This document shows, one piece after another, positions 39,001-49,170 of a stretch of 64,000 nucleotides of DNA. Both the position numbers and the translations under genes were made by a program. The stretch comes from Paraescarpia echinospica (lineage: Eukaryota; Annelida; Polychaeta; Sabellida; Siboglinidae). Below the pieces are notes generated by a model that was given only the letters and a program-made list of their open reading frames with translations, was not told where the DNA came from and made no database searches. Position 1 is the first letter of the stretch; each line of letters begins with the position of its first letter. The stretch lies in assembly GCA_020002185.1 (NCBI GenBank), contig CM034539.1:1296355-1360354 (forward strand). Reading direction: 5' to 3'.

Positions 39001-42000
39001 TATGTAGCGTCACCTATCTGATTGAATGGACCAAAACGTACATGTATCTCTGTGAAGTGTCGGTAAGATACGGCTTTAAATAATTCAGCCAATCATGACG
39101 CTTGTTGGTGTTATATGTAGCGTCTCCTATCCATTTGAATGGACTAAAACGTACATGTATCTCTGTGAAGTGTCAGTAAGATGACTTTAAATAATTCACA
39201 ATCATGACGCTTGTTGGTGTTATGCAGCATCACCCATCTGATTGAATGGACCAAAACGTACATGTATCTCTGTGAAGTGTCAGTAAGATACGACTTTAAA
39301 TAATTCACAATCATGACGCTTGTTGGGTGCTATGTAGCGTCACCTATCTGATTGAATGGGACCTGAAACGAACATGTATCTCTGTGAAGTGTCGGTAAGA
39401 TACGACTTTAAATAATTCACAATCATGACGCTTGTTGGTGTTATGTAGCGTCACCTATCTGATTGAATGGACTAAAACGTACATGTATCTCTGTGAAGTG
39501 TCAGTAAGATACGACTTTAAATAATTCACAATCATGACGCTTGTTGGTGTTATGTAGCATCACCTATCTGATTGAATGGACCAAAACGTACATGTATCTC
39601 TGTGAAGTGCCAGTAAGATACGACTTTAAATAATTCACAATCATGACGCTTGTTGGTGTTATGTAGCGTCACCTATCTGATTGAATGGACCAAAACGTAC
39701 ATGTATCTCTGTGAAGTGGCAGTAAGATACGACTTTAAATAATTCACAATCATGACGCTTGTTGGTGTTATGCAGCATCACCTATCTGATTGAATGGACC
39801 AAAACGTACATGTATCTCTGTGAAGTGTCGGTAAGATACGACTTTAAATAATTCACAATCATGACCCTTATTGGTGTTATGCAGCATCACCTATCTGATT
39901 GAATGGACCAAAACGTACATGTATCTCTGTGAAGTGTCAGTAAGATACGACTTTAAATAATTCACAATCATGACGCTTGTTGGTGTTATGTAGCGTCACC
40001 TATCTGATTGAATGGACCAAAACGTACATGTATCTCTGTGAAGTGTCAGTAAGATACGACTTTAAATAATTCACAATCATGACGCTTGTTGGTGTTATGT
40101 AGCGTCACCTATCTGATTGAATGGACCAAAACGTACATGTATCTCTGTGAAGTGTCGGTAAGATACGACTTTAAATAATTCACAATCATGACGCTTGTTG
40201 GTGTTATGTAGCGTCACCTATCTGATTGAATGGACCAAAACGTACATGTATCTCTGTGAAGTGTCAGTAAGATACGACTTTAAATAATTCACAATCATGA
40301 CGCTTTTTGGTGTTATGTAGCGTCACCTATCTGATTGAATGGACCAAAACGTACATGTATCTCTTTGAAGTGTCAGTAAGATACGACTTTAAATAATTCA
40401 TAATCATGACGCTTGTTGGTGTTATGCAGCGTCACCTATCTGATTGAATGGACCAAAACGTACATGTATCTCTGTGAAGTGTCAGTAAGATACGACTTTA
40501 AATAATTCACAATCATGACGCTTGTTGGTGTTGTGCAGCGTCACCTATCTGATTGAATGGACCAAAACGTACATGTATCTCTGTGAAGTGTCAGTAAGAT
40601 ATGACTTTAAATAATTCACAATCATGACGCTTGTTGGTGTTATGCAGCATCACCTATCTGATTGAATGGACCAAAACGTACATGTATCTCTGTGAAGTGT
40701 CAGTAAGATACGACTTTTAATAATTCACAATCATGACGCTTGTTGGTGTTATGTAGCGTCACCTATCTGATTGAATGGACCAAAACGTACATGTATCTCT
40801 GTGAAGTGTCAGTAAGATACGACTTTAAATAATTCACAATCATGACGCTTGTTGGTGTTACGTAGCGTCTCCTATCTGATTGATTGGACCAAAACGTACA
40901 TGTATCTCTGTGAAGTGTCAGTAAGATACGACTTTAAATAATTCACAATCATGACGCTTGTTGGTGTTATGTAGCGTCTCCTATCTGATTGAATGGAACA
41001 AAACGTACATGTATCTCTGTGAAGTGTCAGTAAGATACGACTTTAAATAATTCACAATCATGACGCTTGTTGGTGTTATGCAGCATCACCTATCTGATTG
41101 AATGGACCAAAACGTACATGTATCTCTGTGAAGTGTCAGTAAGATACGACTTTAAATAATTCACAATCATGACGCTTGTTGGTGTTATGTAGCGTCTCCT
41201 ATCTGATTGAATGGACCAAAACGTACATGTATCTCTGTGAAGTGTCAGTAAGATACGACTTTAAATAATTCACAATCATGACGCTTGTTGGTGTTATGTA
41301 GCGTCTCCTATCTGATTGAATGGACCAAAACGTACATGTATCTCTGTGAAGTGTCAGTAAGATACGACTTTAAATAATTCACAATCACGACGCTTGTTGG
41401 TGTTATGCAGCATCACCTATCTGATTGAATGGATCAAAACGTACATGTATCTCTGTGAAGTGTCAGTAAGATACGACTTTAAATAATTCACAATCATGAC
41501 GCTTGTTGGTGTTATGTAGCGTCACCTATCTGATTGAATGGACCAAAACGTACATGTATCTCTGTGAAGTGTCAAAGATGACTTTAAATAATTCACAATC
41601 ATGACGCTTGTTGGTGTTATGCAGCATCACCTATCTGAATGAATGTAATCTTCAAAACGTTGGCTGTATCTCAGTGAAGGTCGGTAAGATACGACTCTAA
41701 ATAATTCACAATCATGACGCTTGTTGGTGTTATGTAGTCAAATCTAATCAGATTGAATGGACCAATACGTACATTTATCTCGGTGAAGTGTCGGTAAGAT
41801 ACGACTTTAAATAATTCACAATCATGATCGCTGCTGGTGTTATGTAGCGTCACCCATCTGATTGAATGGACCAAAACGTACATGTATCTCTGTAGCGTCA
41901 GTAAGATACGACTTCAACACTCCACAATCATACTTGTTGGTGTTATGTAGCGTCACCTATCTGATTGAATGGACTAAAACGTACATGTATCTCGTGAAGT

Positions 42001-45000
42001 GTCAGTAAGATACGACTTTAAATAATTCACAATCATGACGCTTGTTGGTGTTATGCAGCGTCACCTATCTGATTGAATGGACCAAAACGTACATGTATCT
42101 CTGTGAAGTGTCAGTAAGATACAACTTTATATAATTCACAATCATGACGCTTGTTGGTGTTGTGCAGCGTCACCTATCTGATTGAATGGACCAAAACGTA
42201 CATGTATCTCTTTGAAGTGTCAGTAAGATACGACTTTAAATAATTCACAATCATGACGCTTGTTGGTGTTATGCAGCGTCACCTATCTGATTGAATGGAC
42301 CAAAACGTACATGTATCTCTGTGAAGTGTCAGTAAGATACGACTTTAAATAATTCACAATCATGACGCTTGTTGGTGTTGTGCAGCGTCACCTATCTGAT
42401 TGAATGGACCAAAACGTACATGTATCTCTGTGAAGTGTCAGTAAGATATGACTTTAAATAATTCACAATCATGACGCTTGTTGGTGTTATGCAGCATCAC
42501 CTATCTGATTGAATGGACCAAAACGTACATGTATCTCTGTGAAGTGTCAGTAAGATACGACTTTAAATAATTCACAATCATGACGCCTTTTGGTGTTATG
42601 TAGCGTCACCTATCTGATTGAATGGACCAAAACGTACATGTATCTCTGTGAAGTGTCAGTAAGATACGACTTTAAATAATTCACAATCATGACGCTTGTT
42701 GGTGTTATGTAGCGTCTCCTATCTGATTGAATGGACCAAAACGTACATGTATCTCTGTGAAGTGTCAGCAAGATACGACTTTAAATAATTCACAATCATG
42801 ACGCTTGTTGGTGTTATGTAGCGTCTCCTATCTGATTGAATGGACCAAAACGTACATGTATCTCTGTGAAGTGTCAGTAAGATACGACTTTAAATAATTC
42901 ACAATCATGTCGCTTGTTGGTGTTATGCAGCATCACCTATCTGATTGAATGGACCAAAACGTACATGTATCTCTGTGAAGTGTCAGTAAGATACGACTTT
43001 AAATAATTCACAATCATGACGCTTGTTGGTGTTATGTAGCGTCACCTATCTGATTGAATGGACCAAAACGTACATGTATCTCTGTGAAGTGTCGGTAAGA
43101 TACGACTTTAAATAATTCACAATCATGACGCTTGTTGGTGTTATGCAGCATCACCTATCTGATTGAATGGACCAAAACGTACATGTATCTCTGTGAAGTG
43201 TCGGTAAGATACGACTTTAAATAATTCACAATCATGACGCTTGTTGGTGTTATGCAGCATCACCTATCTGATTGAATGGACCAAAACGTACATGTATCTC
43301 TGTGAAGTGTCGGTAAGATACGACTTTAAATAATTCACAATCATGACGCTTGTTGGTGTTATGTAGCGTCACCTATCTGATTGAATGGACCAAAACGTAC
43401 ATGTATCTCTGTGAAGTGTCAGTAAGATACGACTTTAAATAATTCACAATCATGACGCTTGTTGGTGTTATGTAGCGTCACCTATCTGATTGAATGGACC
43501 AAAACGTACATGTATCTCTGTGAAGTGTCAGTAAGATACGACTTTAAATAATTCACAATCATGACGCTTGTTGGTGTTATGCAGCATCACCTATCTGATT
43601 GAATGGACCAAAACGTACATGTATCTCAGTGAAGTGTCGGTAAGATACGACTTTAAATAATTCACAATCATGACGCTTGTTGGTGTTATGTAGCGTCACC
43701 TATCTGATTGAATGGACCAATACGTACATGTATCTCTGTGAAGTGTCGGTAAGATACGACTTTAAATAATTCACAATCATGACGCTTGTTGGTGTTATGT
43801 AGTGTCACCTATCTGATTGAATGGACCAAAACGTACATGTATCTCTGTGAAGTGTCAGTAAGATACGACTTTAAATAATTCACAATCATGACGCTTGTTG
43901 GTGTTATGTAGCGTCACCTATCTGATTGAATGGACCAAAACGTACATGTATCTCTGTGAAGTGTCAGTAAGATACGACTTTAAATAATTCACAATCATGA
44001 CGCTTGTTGGTGTTATGTAGCGTCACCTATCTGATTGAATGGACCAAAACGTACATGTATCTCTGTGAAGTGTCAGTAAGATACGACTTTAAATAATTCA
44101 CAATCATGACGCTTGTTGGTGTTATGTAGCGTCACCTATCTGATTGAATGGACCAAAACGTACATGTATCTCTTTGAAGTGTCAGTAAGATACGACTTTA
44201 AATAATTCACAATCATGACGCTTGTTGGTGTTATGCAGCGTCACCTATCTGATTGAATGGACCAAAACGTACATGTATCTCTGTGAAGTGTCAGTAAGAT
44301 ACGACTTTAAATAATTCACAATCATGACGCTTGTTGGTGTTGTGCAGCGTCACCTATCTGATTGAATGGACCAAAACGTACATGTATCTCTGTGAAGTGT
44401 CAGTAAGATATGACTTTAAATAATTCACAATCATGACGCTTGTTGGTGTTATGCAGCATCACCTATCTGATTGAATGGACCAAAACGTACATGTATCTCT
44501 GTGAAGTGTCAGTAAGATACGACTTTAAATAATTCACAATCATGACGCTTGTTGGTGTTATGTAGCGTCACCTATCTGATTGAATGGACCAAAACGTACA
44601 TGTATCTCTGTGAAGTGTCAGTAAGATACTACTTTAAATAATTCACAATCATGACGCTTGTTGGTGTTATGTAGCGTCTCCTATCTGATTGAATGGACCA
44701 AAACGTACATGTATCTCTGTGAAGTGTCAGTAAGATACGACTTTAAATAATTCACAATCATGACGCTTGTTGGTGTTATGTAGCGTCTCCTATCTGATTG
44801 AATGGACCAAAACGTACATGTATCTCTGTGAAGTGTCAGTAAGATACGACTTTAAATAATTCACAATCATGACGCTTGTTGGTGTTATGCAGCATCACCT
44901 ATCTGATTGAATGGACCAAAACGTACATGTATCTCTGTGAAGTGTCAGTAAGATACGACTTTAAATAATTCACAATCATGACGCTTGTTGGTGTTATGTA

Positions 45001-45664
45001 GCGTCACCTATCTGATTGAATGGACCAAAACGTACATGTATCTCTGTGAAGTGTCAGTAAGATACGACTTTAAATAATTCACAATCATGACGCTTGTTGG
45101 TGTTATGCAGCATCACCTATCTGATTGAATGGATCAAAACGTACATGTATCTCTGTGAAGTGTCGGTAAGATACGACTTTAAATAATTCACAATCATGAC
45201 GCTTGTTGGTGTTATGCAGCATCACCTATCTGATTGAATGGACCAAAACGTACATGTATCTCAGTGAAGTGTCGGTAAGATACGACTTTAAATAATTCAC
45301 AATCATGACGCTTGTTGGTGTTATGTAGCGTCACCTATCTGATTGAATGGACCAAAACGTACATGTATCTCTGTGAAGTGTCGGTAAGATACGACTTTAA
45401 ATAATTCACAATCATGACGCTTGTTGGTGTTATGTAGCGTCACCTATCTGATTGAATGGACCAAAACGTACATGTATCTCTGTGAAGTGTCAGTAAGATA
45501 CGACTTTAAATAATTCACAATCATGACGCTTGTTGGTGTTATGCAGCATCACCTATCTGATTGAATGGACCAAAACGTACATGTATCTCTGTGAAGTGTC
45601 GGTAAGATACGACTTTAAATAATTCACAATCATGACGCCTGTTGGTGTTATGCAGCATCACCTA
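24088..45664. repeat. 109-bp satellite array, about 198 monomers, 21.6 kb
   Basis: Monomer of 109 bp starting TTGGTGTTATG and containing ATCTGATTGAATGGACCAAA, ACGTACATGTATCTCTGTG, AAGTGTCAGTAAGATACGAC and TTTAAATAATTCACAATCAT. Diagnostic sites are TGCAGCATC / TGTAGCGTC / TGTAGCATC / TACGTAGCGTC, CAGTAAG / CGGTAAG, and GACGCTT / GACGCCT / GACCCTT. In the distal half a GCGTCTCC variant is common. The left end is cut by the gap; the right end fades after CACCTATTTG at 45664. No open frame of note. It lies between SGF29 and BRAP. Whether it is centromeric, heterochromatic or a local expansion cannot be told here. Confidence 0.96.
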
Positions 45665-45830
45665 TTTGTTTAACAGCAGCATATTTTAAATATGACTTCA
45701 AATAAAGGTGTATTCATCTCACTGGCTTTTAGACTAGAGTAAACATTTATTATTTTAGATTTATTATGGTTGGTGGGGGCCGTTGTGATGATTATTTGGG
45801 TCGTAGAGCAACAAAGTTTAAGAAACACTG

Positions 45831-45863
<33 letters not shown>

Positions 45864-45866
45864 CAT
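45831..45866. repeat. (AT)n microsatellite
   Basis: Runs of alternating A and T interrupted by TACAT. Simple low-complexity sequence. Confidence 0.95.
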
Positions 45867-45964
45867 ACCATATACCCCTGTAATAATAGCCACCCTACCC
45901 GTTACCACCCATGGGTTAGGCGATGATTGTGGCGCCACACAACGATCAAATCTAAAACAACAAA

Positions 45965-46264
45965 ATAGAGTTATTACCCAGCAGTAGTGTTTACACTTGG
46001 GTTCATGAATAACATACACTAGTTGGAACATTGAACATTATAGTTTTAAACCATGAAAGTGTAATAGCATAATATAGTTATTATCCAGTAGTGTTTACAC
46101 TTGGGTTCATGAATAACGTACACTAGTTGGAACATTGAACATTATAGTTTTAAACCATGCAATTGTAATAGTATAATAGAGTTATTACCCAGTAGTTTTT
46201 ACACTTGGGTTCATGAATAACATACACTAGTTGGAACATTGAACATTATAGTTTTAAACCATGC
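45965..46264. repeat. Three-copy tandem repeat, period about 105 bp
   Basis: Three consecutive copies containing GTTTACACTTGGGTTCATGA, ACTAGTTGGAACATTGAACA and TTATAGTTTTAAACCATG, with spacings of about 107 and 104 bp. The sequence is unrelated to the 109-bp satellite. Too few copies to call a satellite. Confidence 0.9.
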
Positions 46265-46503
46265 AAGGTGAATTTTGCTAGACTGTCAGTTGTGTCTGGA
46301 TCATTGGTCTGTAACATAATATGTACAGAATTAGTAACATTAAGACTTAATCTAATACACGAAGGCATATATTTAATTCTCAAGTCGTCTAACTTCGTAC
46401 ATTCATACAAAAAGTGGATGTCATCACATATTACAGCTTTATCACAAATGTTACAGTCTCTCCATTCTAGCATATTTAAGTTTCTTCTGATTTTAATAGG
46501 CAA
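46246..46503 (-). pseudogene. Non-LTR retrotransposon C-terminal zinc-knuckle relic
   Basis: The minus-strand frame carries NLNMLEWRDCNICDK and ICDDIHFLYECTKLDDLRIK. The C-x2-C followed by D-x-x-HFL-x-x-C pattern is the zinc-binding C-terminal end typical of Jockey- and RTE-like reverse transcriptases. The rest of the element is not recognisable upstream, so this is a short relic of a different family from the LINEs in BRAP intron 1. Basis is motif pattern only. Confidence 0.6.
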
Positions 46504-47006
46504 TTTGCATGTTCCTATTCTGATTTGAAATAATGTTTTTTATAAGTGTTCGGGAAGAGTTTCCGTATACCTTTCTTTTCTGTGAGAAAATTAAAAAAGT
46601 TTGTATATCGCATTATTATCATTAATATCATTTATAATTCAACTGTGCCAAAGTTGCTTAAATTGATCACATTCACATTTATATACACTCTTGGCATCTA
46701 TTTTATAATCCTGCGTTATCCATATATAATTAATATCATTACTCTGAAAAAAAATTACTAACACATTTAATACAAGGTGACGAGTGCACATTGTTACAAT
46801 GAAGGTTATATAAGATTGTGATATAGATTTATTTTGTGTGTGACATGTTTCAATACAAGTTTAATGTTGAATATTTGTTATAGTATAGTCTTATCTGATA
46901 AAAGTGTTTCCTTATTTAATGTGTTATTTCATAGTTAGCCTGAGAGCCAATCATCGTCTCTACCCGAATCTGGGGTAAAGCCCCCTACAGGTAACATTCC
47001 ACGCCG

Positions 47007-47478
47007 TTGTCGCGCTTACATTTATCCGGGCGTTAAATTTTATCCGGGTGATGTTTATTGTGCATATGTAAGGCATAGTATTTGGCACCAGTAGATCACG
47101 TAGTGATAAATAATATCCATTAGTTAAATATGTTTCGTTTGTTGTCGTAATACGAGCGTTATAGTTAGAGTACATAATTCTAATTTACTGTTTTAGATTT
47201 GTGACCAAGTATAAGAGTATGTCACCTGACGTGTGCGTGGAGAGGAAACTGTTTTACGACAGAAATTGTTTATGTCTGTGGGAAGCAAACATTTTTTTAT
47301 TTATGAATATATATAGACATATATGTAAATATATATATACATATAAACATACATAACGCCCGGATAAAGGAAAACGCGTCTGTCGTAGCTGGTGCTAAAT
47401 GCATTCCCCTAGATACGCGCACGCGCAGAAACGCCACCCGGATATTATTTATCGCCCGGATAAATGTAAGCGCGACAC
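47007..47478. mobile_element. MITE-like element with 44-bp terminal inverted repeats
   Basis: The left arm 47007-47050 (TTGTCGCGCTTACATTTATC, CGGGCG, TATCCGGGTG) is matched by the reverse complement of 47435-47478 at 40 of 44 positions. The 472-bp span between them has no coding capacity. The motif CCCGGATA recurs inside (47360) and outside (47513) the arms, and the flanks also show weak inverted similarity (GCCCCCTAC / GTAGTGAGGGGC), so the true ends may lie further out. No clear target-site duplication was found. It lies about 300 bp upstream of the BRAP start codon. Confidence 0.65.
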
Positions 47479-47780
47479 CGTAGTGAGGGGCCAAAGCCGC
47501 CACCTCACGGCGCCCGGATAATCGATGCTACTGTGTCAGTTGTGTACATCCGACGCCCTGCGGTGTTTACATTAACTAAATCAAAGTATTTAATTCCCAA
47601 TAACCCAAGCAGGTGGCGCAACATGTTTTCTTGATTTCCGGTGGTCTGGTGTTAATCATAATCGTAACAACATGACGTAAAACTTGTTTTGCGATGCTGA
47701 TTTCGTAAGATGTACAAAATACATCTGATTTATTTCATCAGCAGGACATCGGATGGTTTTGTCAAGTCACGAATGTCGAA
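47479..47780 (+). promoter_or_regulatory. Presumed BRAP promoter and 5' UTR region
   Basis: Inferred only from position directly upstream of the BRAP start. The stretch 47340-47560 is richer in CpG than the AT-rich surroundings, which fits a housekeeping promoter, but no TATA box or defined start site can be assigned. The CpG-rich stretch overlaps the right arm of the inverted-repeat element. Confidence 0.4.
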
Positions 47781-47811
47781 ATGTCCGTGTCTCTCGTTGT
47801 TTTTCGCTTAG
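47773..47811 (+). other. Short upstream ORF overlapping the BRAP start
   Basis: An ATG 8 bases before the BRAP start codon opens a 12-codon frame that ends at TAG inside exon 1, out of frame with BRAP. Its context is weak (C at -3, T at +4), so leaky scanning to the BRAP ATG (G at -3) is expected. It is present only if transcription starts upstream of it. Confidence 0.5.
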
Positions 47812-47856
47812 AAATTGCGACGGAAAACCCCGAAATACAGGACTTGTGTTACAATG
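47781..47856 (+). CDS. BRAP: BRAP exon 1 (start codon)
   Basis: BRAP (BRCA1-associated protein, also IMP) is a cytoplasmic RING E3 ubiquitin ligase that restrains Ras-MAPK signalling and holds some nuclear-import cargos in the cytoplasm. Exon 1 reads MSVSLVVFRLEIATENPEIQ and ends DLCYN plus one base, before GTAGGT. Human BRAP begins MSVSLVVIRLELA, so the start is well supported. The exon leaves one base and the acceptor at 57144 supplies the other two, making Glu. The 9287-bp intron that follows is filled with retrotransposons. Confidence 0.9.
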
Positions 47857-47940
47857 GTAGGTTTTTTCTTTAGCTTGGCTCTGACAGCAAGTCACGTACA
47901 TGTGGTTTCAGTATTGTGTTCCCGTCCGTACTAGTTATTT

Positions 47941-48353
47941 GCTAACGTGACAGCTATTTTCAAAAAGGGAGACAGAAATACTGGCACTGCCGCCAGCTAC
48001 AGACCAGTTTCCTTAACCAGTCTGTGCTGTAAACTGCATATCGTGGTCAACAATACATTGAAGCACCTAGTCAAGGCTAGAAGTAGAACATAAAATCCTC
48101 ACTGACTGCCAGCATGGTTCTAGGGCCAAGAGAAGCTGTGAAACCCAGCTACTGACATTAAGTCATGAAATAGCAAATGTTCTGGACCGGGGCAAGCAGA
48201 TGTTTGTATGTTTTCTTCTCATTCGTTTTTGTTTTGTTTCCTCCAACAATAAACCAACCAATGTTTAATGATCAAAATTGATCGGTCAACGTAACATACA
48301 AATAGAGATAGATAGAGCAGATGGACCTGGCTATATTAGATTTCTCTAAGGCA
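47941..48353 (+). mobile_element. Old LINE, left part (5'-truncated RT fragment)
   Basis: Reverse-transcriptase remains on the + strand in BRAP intron 1: TAIFKKGDRNTGTAASYRPV then SLTSLCCKL, a frameshift, and ILTDCQHGSRAKRSCETQLL then VLDRGKQM and DLAILDFSKA. These match the RT motifs YRPVSLT and LDFSKAFD of CR1/L2-like elements. The element is cut by a 113-bp insertion (48203-48315) and at LDFSKA by the 4.6-kb LINE. It resumes in the same codon frame at 52972 (SKAFDHVP). Endonuclease is absent, so it was 5'-truncated on arrival. Confidence 0.88.
48203..48315 (+). mobile_element. 113-bp LINE 3'-end insertion with 8-bp target-site duplication
   Basis: Interrupts the old LINE between codons for GKQM and DLAIL. 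AGCAGATG occurs on both sides (48195-48202 and 48316-48323). The insert carries TTTCCTCCAACAATAAACCA and TTGATCGGTCAACGTAACAT, which match the 3' UTR of the old LINE itself near 55228-55290, and ends in a TAGA/GATA-rich tail. It is a severely 5'-truncated copy of the same family inserted into an older member. Confidence 0.88.
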
Positions 48354-49170
48354 GTCTTCCGGTGCGCATGCGTCAGACTCAGGTGCAGTCGTATCTTTTA
48401 GTGGTTCTTGTGTTTATCGTTAACATCACGAATTTTAAAAGCTTTTATAAATTCAAACTTACAGATGTTTAATAGCATCACTATTAGAACATAATCTTGT
48501 AATTACATTTCTGATCAAACCCCCCTAAACTACGTTTTGTCAAATTGGCTTGCTTGGCAACCGGTTACGAATATGGATTAAGATGGCGCGGATGTAAACA
48601 ATAAGCACTAAAGGCACGCGTAACTAAAATCCCCCCAAACACAACTCAGATAACAGCGCATTTCTTCAAAACTTAATATAATATGAACTAAACAGATATT
48701 GATTACATTAAACTACCTCCAATTATATACAACCTAGCTTAAAACATACATACACAGTTTTAGATTAAAACACCATTTTGTTTATCATCCTACCCATCTA
48801 GCTTCCACCCTCTGAACTAACAGGCCAATCTTCAGGTGTATCATTGTCGGGACACTGACACCCCTGTGTTTTTCAAATACCCAGAGGTTCTGAGTCGGCC
48901 CAGAACCGAAAATAACATTACTATCTGACTATTTGTGTTGTTTTCACAAGCCCTGCACGTGCACATTATTTTCTTTATAATTCATGGTTTATATTTTTAG
49001 TTTATATTTACTGTATCTTTAACTCATATAAAGGCCAGATTTTTACAAGCTAATATTTTAAGTGCATTAAATTACAGCACTACAATAAAAAAAATGTATA
49101 CCTATTAAAAATCTACGGTTAGAATGCTCCATTTGCTTAGTGAGCATAAATATTATAAAATTCTCTCAAC

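Larger units (their letters stand above)
45665..47006. other. Intergenic region upstream of BRAP
   Basis: AT-rich unique sequence containing an (AT)n tract, a three-copy 105-bp repeat and a retrotransposon relic, listed separately. I see no host gene on either strand. Confidence 0.75.

Noticed and set aside
41671..41883. 70-codon minus-strand frame in the satellite
   Set aside because: It exists only because a patch of aberrant monomers lacks the usual stops; it lies in one of the suspected consensus-error zones.
24088..45664. Possible CRISPR array
   Set aside because: The repeats are contiguous 109-bp monomers with no unique spacers, in a eukaryotic context with spliced genes and LINEs.
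46268..46761. Two + strand frames near the (AT)n tract
   Set aside because: AT-rich, low-complexity translations; the first is antisense to the retrotransposon relic on the minus strand.
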